Positions 26,309 through 35,084 of a stretch of DNA of 64,000 nt are shown here, one piece after another. Source of the DNA: Acrocarpospora catenulata (GTDB lineage Bacteria; Actinomycetota; Actinomycetes; Streptosporangiales; Streptosporangiaceae); contig NZ_JAHCST010000040.1 in the NCBI RefSeq assembly GCF_018476525.1, positions 1 to 64,000 of the forward strand. The letters are read 5' to 3'. Within the stretch, counting starts at the first letter, position 1, and every line of letters begins with the position of its first letter. The position numbers were made by a program, and so were the translations under genes. Under the pieces are notes generated by a model. That model ran no database searches, had not been told where the DNA came from, and saw only the letters and a list, made by a program, of their open reading frames with translations.

Positions 26309-28153
26309 TTACATCGCCTCCGAGGCGTTCTCGCGGGCCGCCGCGAGCCGGTCGAGTTCCAGCAGCGCCTCGTTGATCAGCGCCAGCGCGCTGGCCGGGC
26401 GCTCACTCATGATCGCTCGGGCCCGGGTGAGCCCGGCCGCCACCGTGGTGATGCTGGACTGCGCCCGCTGGCCGGGCTGGCGGGGCCGGATCACCTGCTC
26501 GCGGTTGAGCAGGTGCTCGGCCTCGGCGAGCAGCTCGCCGGTCAGGTCCACCAGCTGCTGGCTGCGCAGCGGCGACTCGCGCGAGGTCAGGGCGATGGTG
26601 ACCAGGAACTCCACGACGCGCTCGGTGAAGTACCAGGAGACCTCGGACTGGGACTCGCTCACCTCGGCGTAGACGTTGGAGGCGTCGTCCCAGAGGCCCT
26701 TCAGCGGCAGCCGGAAGAAACGGCGCTCCTCGATGTGGTCCCAGATCTGGTCGGCCAGGCTGTGCAGGCGCTCCCTGGTCCGGGTGCTCTGGGCGATCGA
26801 GGCCACCCAGATGGTCCGCTTCAGCAACGTGATCGCGAAGTCGGACACCTGCCAGACCAGCTGGGGCCCGAGCTCCTCGCTGCCGACCAGAGTGACCTTG
26901 ACCCCGGGATGGTGCAGCGCGACCGCACTGCGGTCGGTCGCCACCGGGCGGCGGGTGATCCGGGCGCTCTTGGCCAGCTCCTCCAGCACCCCGGCCACCC
27001 GCCCGAGGTCCACGTCGCCGGCCCGGGAGCGGACCAGGTACTGCACCACCATGGCGGTGACGCCCAGGCTGTAGTAGTCGGACTCCTTGCCGTCCGTGGT
27101 CCGCCAGGGGATGTCCTCCAGCGGCCAGCGACCCTTGCCGAAGGTGGCGATGGTCCGCCAGTAGTTCTGGGTGATGTCCCAGCGGCGCTGCAGCGCGTTG
27201 GCCAGCTGCTGCTGATCGTCGTTGAGCAGACCGAGCACGCGGGTTCGTTCCGACCACAGGTCCACCAGGCCGACCAGCGCGTTCACGGTGAAGTAGAGGA
27301 AGGGATTCTCGGGGGCGACGCCCTTGGGCTGGATGCCCACCTGCAGGTCGGTCACCACCTCCGGCGCGTTCTGCACGATGCCCCAGGCCCAGCCGCACTC
27401 GAAGAGCAGGTTGGGGTTGTCCAGCTCCACCTGGGCGCCGGAGCCGATGGTCAGGTCGCGCAGGCCCGCCCGGACCTCCGAGAGGCTCTTCTGGAGTTCT
27501 TCCTGGATGCGGCGCTCATGCACCTTGGTCTGGTTGGCGGTCCTGAGCAGGGCCTTGCCCTGCGAGGAGCCCGGTTCGAACACGTTGACGGTGAAGCTGC
27601 GGAGCAGGCCGACCATGGCGGCCGACAGCCGGTTGCTGGCCCGGACCTCCAGGTCGCTGATCTTCTGGTGCAGCTCCTCCCGCCTGACGCTGGACCGGAA
27701 CACCTTGAGGAAACCGAGTGTGCCGAGCATCAGCGTGATGCTCATCGAGTAGGAGTCGACCACGTCGAGGGCGCGCTGCTGTGGCGTGATCTCCTCGCCG
27801 GACTCCAGCGACAGGAAGTAGCTGCCGCCGGCGAAGATCGGGCGGCCGTCGGTGTCGGTGTAGGAGACCAGGTACTGGTCGATCAGGGCGAGCAGCCGTT
27901 TGGGGATCTCCACGCTGTCGCCCAGCTGGGTCAGCGAGTCCAGCACGTCGTCGGAGGTGGCGTCCGGGGTGTCCAGCCGGAACTCGGGGAGCTCGGAGGC
28001 CGGGTACATGAAGCAGAGCAACTGCTCGGCGTCGGAGATGGAGTTGGAGCCGTGCCGGCCGCCCCAGTGCCAGTCCTTGTTCTTGTCCCGCAGCGAGGCC
28101 CGGACGGCGGCACTCCAGATCTCCAGGAGTTGCTGGCGTGGTTGCAGTTTCAC
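26309..28153 (-). CDS. SCO2524-like family protein
   Basis: The 614-residue protein starts MKLQPRQQLLEIW and matches, from memory, the SCO2524 family that accompanies SCO2521-SCO2523. It is mostly alpha-helical, with a possible two-helix hydrophobic patch around SYSMSITLMLGTLGFLKVF (about residue 165) and a long helical region to the end. No enzyme motif is evident. The GTG at 28153 was chosen because AAGGGGG lies five bases upstream; the open frame extends 65 codons further but that part has no family character. It is the first gene of the five-gene operon and likely its structural or scaffold member. Confidence 0.74.
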   Translation of the reverse strand: MKLQPRQQLLEIWSAAVRASLRDKNKDWHWGGRHGSNSISDAEQLLCFMYPASELPEFRLDTPDATSDDVLDSLTQLGDSVEIPKRLLALIDQYLVSYTDTDGRPIFAGGSYFLSLESGEEITPQQRALDVVDSYSMSITLMLGTLGFLKVFRSSVRREELHQKISDLEVRASNRLSAAMVGLLRSFTVNVFEPGSSQGKALLRTANQTKVHERRIQEELQKSLSEVRAGLRDLTIGSGAQVELDNPNLLFECGWAWGIVQNAPEVVTDLQVGIQPKGVAPENPFLYFTVNALVGLVDLWSERTRVLGLLNDDQQQLANALQRRWDITQNYWRTIATFGKGRWPLEDIPWRTTDGKESDYYSLGVTAMVVQYLVRSRAGDVDLGRVAGVLEELAKSARITRRPVATDRSAVALHHPGVKVTLVGSEELGPQLVWQVSDFAITLLKRTIWVASIAQSTRTRERLHSLADQIWDHIEERRFFRLPLKGLWDDASNVYAEVSESQSEVSWYFTERVVEFLVTIALTSRESPLRSQQLVDLTGELLAEAEHLLNREQVIRPRQPGQRAQSSITTVAAGLTRARAIMSERPASALALINEALLELDRLAAARENASEAM

Positions 28154-28426
28154 GCGGCCCCCTTGTACGAAGGCGCCGAAGCCTCCGGCGACAGTTTTCA
28201 CATTTTGTCGATATGGGTGCGGCATTGCCCCGCAATCAATGCGCACCAACAACGAGCTTAGCCCTATATCGCGGATTGTGGGGGGAGCGGTAAATAGGTG
28301 ATGGGACGCGCCCGGCGTAGTCCGCCGACCAGCCACAGCTCGGTACACTCGGTTCCGGGCGTATCCTTATGCCGGAGTCGGCGGCAGCCCAGCCTAAAAC
28401 CGACATAGTTCTCGCGAAAGTACATT

Positions 28427-29392
28427 ATGGGTGAAACGGGGAAGATTCTTGTGACCGGCACAGGAATCGACCAGACCCTGCTCCGTCCTCTGGTGGCGGC
28501 CGGAAACAACGTCGTCGTCCGGCCGGAACTGCTCACGCCCGCCGAACTGCAGAACGAGCTCCGCGACGCGGTGGCGTACCTGCACGGAGGCGAGGAGTAC
28601 GCCGGTGGCGAGGCGCTGAGCACGGCGACCCGGCTGAAGGTGGTCGCCTTCATGGGGATCGGCTACGAGAGCTTCGTGGACGTGGACGCGGCCAAGGAGC
28701 TGGGCCTGCGGGTCACCTGGATCCCCGACCGCAGCCCCGACTCGGTCGCCGTCTTCACGCTCGGTCAGATCATCAACGCCGCCCTGCGCATCCGCTCCTG
28801 GCTGGATCTGCCCCAGCCGCCGAGGTGGTCGGAGGCCGAGCCGATGCCCAGCGAGCTGCGCGCGCGCCGGATCGGCATCGTCGGGCTCGGCTCGATCGGC
28901 ACCCGGGTGGCCGAACTGCTCTACCCCGTGGGTTGTGAGATCTCCTATTTCAGCCGAAACCGCAAGGTGGCCGAGGGCAAACTCGGGCTGACCTATCGGA
29001 CGTTGCCCGACCTGGCGGCCTGGTGCGACATTCTCGTCATCACGCTCCCGGAGAACCGGGACACGGTGAATATGATCGATTCCTCGGTTTTCGCGCTGAT
29101 GCGAAAGGGCTCCGTTCTCGTCAATACCGCCAGGGCCGCGGTGGTCGAACCCGTCGCGCTGGAGAACGCGCTCCGGGACGGCACCATCAGCGTGGCCGTC
29201 ATTGACGGTCACTACCGTGACGAATCCGTTAACGAGCGGCTCCGGTGCGGTTTCGCCGACCAGCTGCTCTGGACGCCGCACATCGCGGCGCACACCCGGC
29301 AGTCGATGGCGGCGATGGTGAATCAGGCGGTGCGCTCGGTGGTCCGGGCCCTGGAGGGCACGCCGGATGAGAATATAGCGGTCGGACAATAG
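28427..29392 (+). CDS. D-isomer-specific 2-hydroxyacid dehydrogenase family protein
   Basis: The 321-residue enzyme has an NAD site IVGLGSIGTRVAELL (about residues 148-162), the catalytic Arg in VNTARAAVV and the His in TPHIAAHT. The usual DVFxxEP acidic segment is replaced by IDGHYRDESVNERL, so the catalytic Glu position is atypical. These enzymes interconvert 2-oxo acids and D-2-hydroxy acids. It is divergent from the SCO2524-like operon with 273 bp between starts, and is followed by a ThDP-dependent 2-oxoacid decarboxylase on the same strand, suggesting shared 2-oxoacid chemistry. Phosphoglycerate dehydrogenase is unlikely because the ACT domain is absent. Confidence 0.85.
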   Translation: MGETGKILVTGTGIDQTLLRPLVAAGNNVVVRPELLTPAELQNELRDAVAYLHGGEEYAGGEALSTATRLKVVAFMGIGYESFVDVDAAKELGLRVTWIPDRSPDSVAVFTLGQIINAALRIRSWLDLPQPPRWSEAEPMPSELRARRIGIVGLGSIGTRVAELLYPVGCEISYFSRNRKVAEGKLGLTYRTLPDLAAWCDILVITLPENRDTVNMIDSSVFALMRKGSVLVNTARAAVVEPVALENALRDGTISVAVIDGHYRDESVNERLRCGFADQLLWTPHIAAHTRQSMAAMVNQAVRSVVRALEGTPDENIAVGQ

Positions 29393-29496
29393 CTGTAATT
29401 TCGGTTTACCAAAACTGAAATGACCCTGTCACGCCACGGTTGACAAAATATACGATGTCCGGGAGCGAGCCACATTATTTCCTGAGCGCTATCCGG

Positions 29497-31083
29497 ATGG
29501 GGGTGGACGTGACGGCGACGGGGGCGAGTGTGCTCGTCGAGGCCCTGGCCCGCCACGGGGTGGATCTCGTCTTCGGCATACCGGGCACCCACAACGTGCC
29601 CATCTACCAGGAGCTCGCCGCCCGCGGCGTGCGGCTGATCACCCCCCGCCACGAGCAGGGCGCGGGATACGCCGCCGACGGGTACGCGCGAAGCACCGGC
29701 CGCCCCGGCGTGGTGCTGACCACCACCGGCCCCGGCGCGGTGAACGCGGCCACCGCGCTGGCCCAGGCCTACTCCAACTCCATCCCGATGCTGCTGATCT
29801 CGCCCGGCCTGCCCACCGACCATCCCCGGCAGGGGCGCGGCTACCTGCACGAGAGCAAGGACCAGTCGGCCGCGCTGCACGCGCTCTGCGCCTGGAGTCA
29901 CCGGGTCGGCTCCACCCGGGAGATCCCGGCCGCCGTGGCCAGGGCGTTCGGCTCGTTCGCCGAGGGGCGGCCCAGGCCCGTGCACATCGAGATCCCCTAC
30001 GACCTGCTGGACGCCCCGGCGGAGGTCCGGGTGATGGAGCCGTACCGGATCGTCTCCCGGCCGGCGGATCCGGGTGCGCTGGACGCGGCGGCGCGGTTGC
30101 TGGCCGGGGCGCGGCGGCCCGGATTCGTGCTGGGCGGCGGCGTGCAGCGCCCGCCGGGGCAGCCGGTGGGGGCGCTGGCGGTCACCCTGGCGGAGCGGCT
30201 GGGGGCGCGGATCGTGACCACCGTGAACGGCAAGGGCGCGGTGCCGGAGAGCCATCCGCTCGTGCTCGGCGCGATGCTGCACCTGGCCGGTGCCCGGGAC
30301 TGGCTGGCCGGATGCGACGTGGTGCTCGCGGTGGGCACCGAACTCGGCTCCGCCGAGCTGTGGGTGGACGACTTCGCGCTCGGCGGGCGGCTGATCCGGG
30401 TGGACGTGGACCCCGGCCAGATGTACGGCGACCACGTGGCCGACGTGCCCGTGGTGGCCGACGCCGAGCTCGCGCTGCGCGGCCTGCTGGACCGAGTGAC
30501 CCCCCGCGCGGCCCCTCCCGCCCCGGCCCCCGACCTGGCCGGGGAACTGAGGGACCTGACCCGGCGCTGGGAGGGCACCCTGGAGGCGCTGGGCCGGGCA
30601 TTGCCCCCGGACGCCGTGGTGGTGGGCGACAACTCGATGGTGGTCTACCACGGCGCGCTGCTCGGCCTGCCGTTCGACCCGCCCGCCCGTTTCCTCTTCC
30701 CCTCCGGATTCGGCACGCTCGGATACGCGCTGCCCGCCGCCATCGGCGCCAAGCTGGCCGCGCCCGGCAGCCCCACCGTGGTGCTGACCGGTGACGGCGC
30801 CCTCCAGTTCTGCCTCCAGGATCTGGCCACGGCGGTCGAGCTGGAGCTCACCCTGCCCATCGTGGTCTCCGACAACGGCGGTTTCGGAGAGATCCGGGAT
30901 GAGATGTCCCGCCGTCCGATGGCACCCGTCGCCGTCGAGCTGCCCGGCCCCGACCTGCTGGCCCTGGCCGCCGCGTACGGCGCGGGCGGCTGCCGTGCCG
31001 ACACCCCGGAGGAGCTCTTCAAGGCCCTGGTCGCCGCCCTGAACAGCCCGCTGCCGACGCTGATCGTGGTCGCCGAGCGCTGA
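29497..31083 (+). CDS. Thiamine-diphosphate 2-oxoacid decarboxylase, AruI-like (5-guanidino-2-oxopentanoate decarboxylase type)
   Basis: The roughly 528-residue enzyme of the acetolactate synthase/pyruvate decarboxylase superfamily has the N-terminal Pyr domain with the catalytic Glu in PRHEQGAGYAADGYAR, a middle DHS-like domain, and a C-terminal PP domain with GDGALQFCLQDLATA then DNGGFGEIRDE (ThDP-Mg motif). The order and wording best match AruI, which decarboxylates 2-ketoarginine in arginine transamination catabolism. Acetolactate synthase is less likely since no regulatory subunit is present. Start uncertain: ATG 29497, GTG 29509 (with GGGGG ahead) or ATG 29455. It is 104 bp after the dehydrogenase gene. 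Confidence 0.8.
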   Translation: MGVDVTATGASVLVEALARHGVDLVFGIPGTHNVPIYQELAARGVRLITPRHEQGAGYAADGYARSTGRPGVVLTTTGPGAVNAATALAQAYSNSIPMLLISPGLPTDHPRQGRGYLHESKDQSAALHALCAWSHRVGSTREIPAAVARAFGSFAEGRPRPVHIEIPYDLLDAPAEVRVMEPYRIVSRPADPGALDAAARLLAGARRPGFVLGGGVQRPPGQPVGALAVTLAERLGARIVTTVNGKGAVPESHPLVLGAMLHLAGARDWLAGCDVVLAVGTELGSAELWVDDFALGGRLIRVDVDPGQMYGDHVADVPVVADAELALRGLLDRVTPRAAPPAPAPDLAGELRDLTRRWEGTLEALGRALPPDAVVVGDNSMVVYHGALLGLPFDPPARFLFPSGFGTLGYALPAAIGAKLAAPGSPTVVLTGDGALQFCLQDLATAVELELTLPIVVSDNGGFGEIRDEMSRRPMAPVAVELPGPDLLALAAAYGAGGCRADTPEELFKALVAALNSPLPTLIVVAER

Positions 31084-31091
31084 CCAGGGCC

Positions 31092-31673
31092 TCAGAGCAG
31101 CTGGTCGGGTTCCAGGCCGAGTTCGGTGGCGGCCGCCGTGCGTACCAACTCGAACAACCGGGCCCGGGTGAGCATGCGCCGGTGCACGGTCACCTGTACG
31201 GTCAACCCGTCGATCAGGGACATCAGCCGCCAGGCCGCGCCCTCCGGATCCGGGCATTTGAACACGCCCTCCTGTGCGCCCGCGCGCAGGATCGCGCCGA
31301 GGGCGTCCTTCCAGCGCAGGTCGAGGCGGCGGGAGACCTCCTCCATGGCCTGGTTGCGCATGGATTCCGCCCAGGCGTCGATCCAGAGCGCCCAGGACTT
31401 GGACTTCCCGGCCACCGAGTACAGCTTGAGCATGGCCCGCAGCTTCTCCAGCGGGCCGCCGGCCGACTCCAGCAGGCTGGTCAGGTTGTCCAGGTCCCGC
31501 TCCGCCGCGTACGCGAAGGCCTGGGCGAACAGGTTCTCCTTGGTGTCGAAGTGGTAGAAGAGCAGCGCCTGGCTGACCCCGGCGGCCTGGGCGATGTCCA
31601 CCGTGCGGGTGTGGCCGAACCCCTGTGCCGCGATCACCTCGCAGGCCACGCGGAGCAGGTCCTCCCGGCGCAT
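31092..31673 (-). CDS. TetR/AcrR family transcriptional regulator
   Basis: The 193-residue regulator has an N-terminal HTH at about residues 20-45 (TVDIAQAAGVSQALLFYHFDTKENLF), followed by a helical effector domain. The ATG at 31673 has GGGGA about ten bases upstream; the much longer open frame through it runs out of register inside the histidine kinase gene. It is convergent with the decarboxylase and 32 bp downstream of the kinase, in the same direction. The target and ligand are not deducible. Confidence 0.86.
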   Translation of the reverse strand: MRREDLLRVACEVIAAQGFGHTRTVDIAQAAGVSQALLFYHFDTKENLFAQAFAYAAERDLDNLTSLLESAGGPLEKLRAMLKLYSVAGKSKSWALWIDAWAESMRNQAMEEVSRRLDLRWKDALGAILRAGAQEGVFKCPDPEGAAWRLMSLIDGLTVQVTVHRRMLTRARLFELVRTAAATELGLEPDQLL

Positions 31674-31705
31674 GCGGCTAATTCCCCGTCCCACATCGGA
31701 AAACC

Positions 31706-33112
31706 CTAGCGCGCGGCCGGGATTCGCAACACGAATCGGGCGCCGGCGGCGCTCACCGCGGGGTCGCTGTCCTCGATGGTGAGGGTGCCGTCGTGGGTCT
31801 CCGCGATCTGGCGGGCGATGGCCAGGCCCAGGCCGGTGCCGCCGGAGTCGCGGTTGCGGGCCGCGTCCAGCCGGGTGAAACGCTGGAACACCAGCTCCCG
31901 TTTGTCGGGCGGGACCCCGGAGCCGTCGTCCAGCACCTCCAGCACCGCGGTGTCGCTCTCGCGGGCGACCCGGACCACGATCCGCGAGACCGCGTGCCGC
32001 TCGGCGTTGTCCACCAGGTTGGTGAGCACGCGGGCCAGCCGCAGCCGATCGCCGTGCACCACCACGCCGTTCGCCAGCTCCTGCACCACCTCCACCCGGC
32101 GGCGCCGCCGCCCCAGCTCGGTGGCGGCCAGCCGCCCCAGGTCGATCGGGTCGGTGCGGCCGGCCGCCCCCGCGTCCAGCCTGGCGATCTGCAGCAGGTC
32201 GGTGACCAGGGCCTGCAGGCGGTCCAGGCTGACCAGCAGGGCCGCCCCCGTGGTGGGCCAGTCGGCGTCCTGCGGGTGCAGCATCGCGCCCTCCACCTCG
32301 GCCCGCATCGCGGTCAGCGGGCTGCGCAGGTCGTGCGAGGCGTCGGAGGCGAACCGGCGCTGCTGCTCGACCGCCTCCTCCAGCCGGTCCAGGGTCTGGT
32401 TGGCGGTCTCGGCCATGCGCCGGATCTCGTCGTGGAACTTGGGCACCGGAACCCGGTGCCCAAGATCGGTGGCGGTGATGGCGCTCAGCTCGGCGCTGAT
32501 CGCGTCGACCGGGGCGAGCGTGCGGCTCACCGTCAGGTACGTGCCGACCGCGGTGACACCCAGCACCAGGGCGGTGCCGGTGAGCAGTATGCCGACCAGG
32601 ATGGAGTTGACGTACCAGGGGACATCGCCGTCGGCGGCGTAGATGATGTAGTCGCCGTCCGGCTGGTAGACCCGGAAGGCCACGATGAGCATGCAGGCGT
32701 CGAAGACGGGACTGTCGCAGACCACCTTGTCGGCGCGCACGCTGTCGCTGGCGGGCTGGAAGGTGGTCATGGGCGGGGCGCCCGCCAGGTTCGGGGTGGA
32801 CGCCCCCACGGTCCTGTCGGGTTTGATCACCTGGATGCCGGCGATGGTCTGGTAGGGCAGCTTGGCCGTGAGGTCGTTCCTTTTCAGCACGTGCAGGGTT
32901 TTGAGCGCGGCCCGGACCACTTGTTCGGTGTTGTAGTGATAGGCGAGGTCGCGCACGCCGATCAGCGCGGTCACGCAGACGGCGATGCACATCAGCGCCA
33001 TCACGGCGGTGGCGATCAGCGTCAGACGAGCCCGCACCGACCAGGTGTGCCAAGCGCTCAACCTCTCCCCCCGACCCAACCAGGTGATCACAATTGGTGG
33101 CAGGTCGGCCAC
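31706..33112 (-). CDS. Sensor histidine kinase without adjacent response regulator
   Basis: The 468-residue membrane kinase has TM1 at about 27-50, an extracytoplasmic sensor (about 51-165) with two cysteines (VCDSPVFDACM) that could form a disulfide, TM2 at about 168-192, HAMP, then HisKA with the phospho-His in ASDASHDLRSPLTAMRAEVE, and HATPase with N-box LTNLVDNAERHA and G-boxes DDGSGVPP and GGTGLGLAIA. All kinase motifs are intact. The usual OmpR-type regulator gene is not beside it; the upstream neighbour is the racemase gene (50-bp gap) and the downstream one TetR. The start may be GTG 33112 or a TTG closer to TM1. Confidence 0.86.
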   Translation of the reverse strand: MADLPPIVITWLGRGERLSAWHTWSVRARLTLIATAVMALMCIAVCVTALIGVRDLAYHYNTEQVVRAALKTLHVLKRNDLTAKLPYQTIAGIQVIKPDRTVGASTPNLAGAPPMTTFQPASDSVRADKVVCDSPVFDACMLIVAFRVYQPDGDYIIYAADGDVPWYVNSILVGILLTGTALVLGVTAVGTYLTVSRTLAPVDAISAELSAITATDLGHRVPVPKFHDEIRRMAETANQTLDRLEEAVEQQRRFASDASHDLRSPLTAMRAEVEGAMLHPQDADWPTTGAALLVSLDRLQALVTDLLQIARLDAGAAGRTDPIDLGRLAATELGRRRRRVEVVQELANGVVVHGDRLRLARVLTNLVDNAERHAVSRIVVRVARESDTAVLEVLDDGSGVPPDKRELVFQRFTRLDAARNRDSGGTGLGLAIARQIAETHDGTLTIEDSDPAVSAAGARFVLRIPAAR

Positions 33113-33162
33113 TACGGGGAGTCAAGAATCGGCAAACGTCCCGATCTGCGGGAAGAAGCGCG

Positions 33163-34266
33163 CTAGCTGGGCAGCCACTCCACCGAAGTGGTGATCGCGT
33201 CCAGCACGTCGCCGATGGGCTCCACCCCGATGCCGGGGCCGGTGGGCACGTCCAGATGGCCGTCCCGCAGCTCGAACGGCGGGGTGATGTCGGTGGCGTA
33301 GTACCGCCGGGACGCCGAGGTGTCGCCCGGCAGCGTGAAGCCGGGCAGCGCCGCCAGCGCCACGTTGGCCGCCCGGCCGATGCCGGTCTCCAGCATGCCG
33401 CCGCACCAGACCGCGATGCCGTGGGCCCGGCACACGTCGTGGATGCGCCGCGCCTCCAGGTAACCGCCCACCCGGCCCGGCTTGATGTTCACGATCGAGC
33501 AGGCGCCCAGCGAGATTGCGGCGGCGGCGTGCGCGGCGGACTCGATCGACTCGTCCAGGCAGATGGGGGTCTTCAGCCGCCGGGCCAGCGTGGCGTGCTG
33601 CACCAGGTCGTCGTCGGCCAGCGGCTGCTCGATCAGCAGCAGGCCGAACGCGTCCAGCCTGGCCAGCTGCTGGGCGTCGGACAGCCGGTAGGCGGCGTTG
33701 GCGTCCACCTGGAGCAGGATGTCGCCGAAGCGCTCCCGCACCGCGCGCACCGGCTCCACGTCCCAGCCGGGCTCGATCTTGAGCTTGATCCGCTGGTAGC
33801 CCTCGGCCAGGTAGCCGTCCACCGCGCCGAGCAGCTCAGGGATGGAATCCATGATCCCCACCGAGACGCCGCACGGCACCCGGTCGGCGGCCGCCCCCAG
33901 GAACGCCGCCAGCGACTCACCGGCCGCCTTGAGCTGGGCGTCCAGCACGGCCGTCTCCAGCGCGGCCTTGGCCATCCGGTGGCCCTTGAAGGGTTCCAGG
34001 ACCCGGCCCACCGCGTAGCCGTCCACGTGCGGGCGGGCGGTCAGGGCGGGCACCATGAACCTGCGCATCACGTCCGCGGCGCCGTCGGCGTACTCGGAGG
34101 AGTAGAGCGGCTCGGCCATCGCCACGCACTCGGCCCAGCCCTCCGCCTCCGGCGTCACCACCCGGACCAGCAGCACCTCCCGGGCGTGCTCGGTCCCGAA
34201 CGAGGTACGGAACGGAGCCACCAGCGGCATCGCGATGCGCCGCAGCTCCACCCCCGTGATCTTCAT
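33163..34266 (-). CDS. Enolase-superfamily N-acylamino acid racemase / o-succinylbenzoate synthase-like
   Basis: The 367-residue protein has the MLE-subgroup layout: N-terminal capping domain (MKITGVELRRIAMPLVAPFRTSFG) and barrel with KLKIEPGW (KxK catalytic pair), metal ligands in DANAAY, EQPLADDD and DESIES, and the second catalytic Lys in NIKPGRVGG. These are the marks of OSBS/NSAR enzymes. With a GNAT acyltransferase and an M20 deacylase in the same coupled operon and no menaquinone genes, racemisation of N-succinyl or N-acyl amino acids is more likely than menaquinone synthesis. It overlaps the upstream gene's stop by 4 bp (ATGA). Confidence 0.88.
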   Translation of the reverse strand: MKITGVELRRIAMPLVAPFRTSFGTEHAREVLLVRVVTPEAEGWAECVAMAEPLYSSEYADGAADVMRRFMVPALTARPHVDGYAVGRVLEPFKGHRMAKAALETAVLDAQLKAAGESLAAFLGAAADRVPCGVSVGIMDSIPELLGAVDGYLAEGYQRIKLKIEPGWDVEPVRAVRERFGDILLQVDANAAYRLSDAQQLARLDAFGLLLIEQPLADDDLVQHATLARRLKTPICLDESIESAAHAAAAISLGACSIVNIKPGRVGGYLEARRIHDVCRAHGIAVWCGGMLETGIGRAANVALAALPGFTLPGDTSASRRYYATDITPPFELRDGHLDVPTGPGIGVEPIGDVLDAITTSVEWLPS

Positions 34267-35084
34267 AATCGCTCCACCACGTAGCCCCCGCGCGCGAACC
34301 CGGTCACGGTCGCGCCTTCCTCGAGCAGGCCCCCCAGCACCTCCCGTACGGCCATGCGCCAGGCCTTGGCCGTGCCGGGATCGGAGCGGCGGAGCCCTTC
34401 GATGTCCTCTGGCAATTCCACCAGAACCACCCGTCCCGTGGTGACCGCGGGCACCGGTTTGCCGGCCACCGCCGACAGGGCCCGGGCCGTGCCCGGGGGG
34501 ATCGCCGGCTCCGGCCGTACCCCTGAGGCGGCCGCCGCCACCTGCGGCGCGGTCAGGCGCCAGACGGCGAGCACCCGGTCCGACTCGTCGCCGGCGTTCA
34601 CCTCGTCGGCCATCGGGCCGTAGAACTCGGGCAGGTACTCCTCCGGCCGGGCGCCCAGCTTGGCCAGGTTGAAGTAGGCGTTGCGGCGGACCAGCGGGTC
34701 GAAGGTCCAGGCCACCCGGTCCAGGCCACGGTCGAGCGCCCAGGCGCGCTGGTGCAGCTTGAGGGCGAACCCCGCCCCCCTGCGGACCGCGCCGGTGACG
34801 TGCGAGTGCAGCGCCTGGCCGGCCGGGGCGGCCAGGAACGCCACCGAGGCGCCGACCAGCCGCTCCCCGTCGTACGCCCCGGCCACGTAGTTGCCGGAGT
34901 GGGACAGCGCGCACATCATCTCCACGCTGACGGGGGTGTCCGCCGGCTCGAAGTGCCAGATGTCGTCGAAGAGCTGGAGCACTCGGTGAAAGTCCGCGAC
35001 CTCGGTCAGCTCGCGCAACTCGATCCCGCACGTCTGGGCCGCCCGCTCCGCCTGCTCCTGCGGTTGCGCCGTGGCCTGGCTCAT
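34263..35084 (-). CDS. GNAT N-acyltransferase of the racemase operon
   Basis: The 273-residue protein has a GNAT core with a pyrophosphate-loop-like segment SHVTGAVRRGAGFALKLHQRAWA (about residues 90-115) followed by VRRNAYFNLAKLGARPEEYLPEFYG. The first 20 residues are a Gln/Ala-rich leader. Similar GNATs sit next to N-succinylamino acid racemases and transfer succinyl from succinyl-CoA to D-amino acids. Here it is coupled by 4-bp overlaps to both neighbours (M20 upstream, racemase downstream). The acyl donor is inferred from context. Confidence 0.82.
   Translation of the reverse strand: MSQATAQPQEQAERAAQTCGIELRELTEVADFHRVLQLFDDIWHFEPADTPVSVEMMCALSHSGNYVAGAYDGERLVGASVAFLAAPAGQALHSHVTGAVRRGAGFALKLHQRAWALDRGLDRVAWTFDPLVRRNAYFNLAKLGARPEEYLPEFYGPMADEVNAGDESDRVLAVWRLTAPQVAAAASGVRPEPAIPPGTARALSAVAGKPVPAVTTGRVVLVELPEDIEGLRRSDPGTAKAWRMAVREVLGGLLEEGATVTGFARGGYVVERL

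Noticed and set aside
29440-29470. TTGACA at 29440 as a -35 promoter element
   Set aside because: No acceptable -10 hexamer at 16-18 bp; the only AT-rich text is too close or too far.
31092-33125. 677-codon frame containing the TetR gene
   Set aside because: Only the last 194 codons form the TetR protein; the rest is an Arg/Gly/Pro-rich shadow of the histidine kinase gene.
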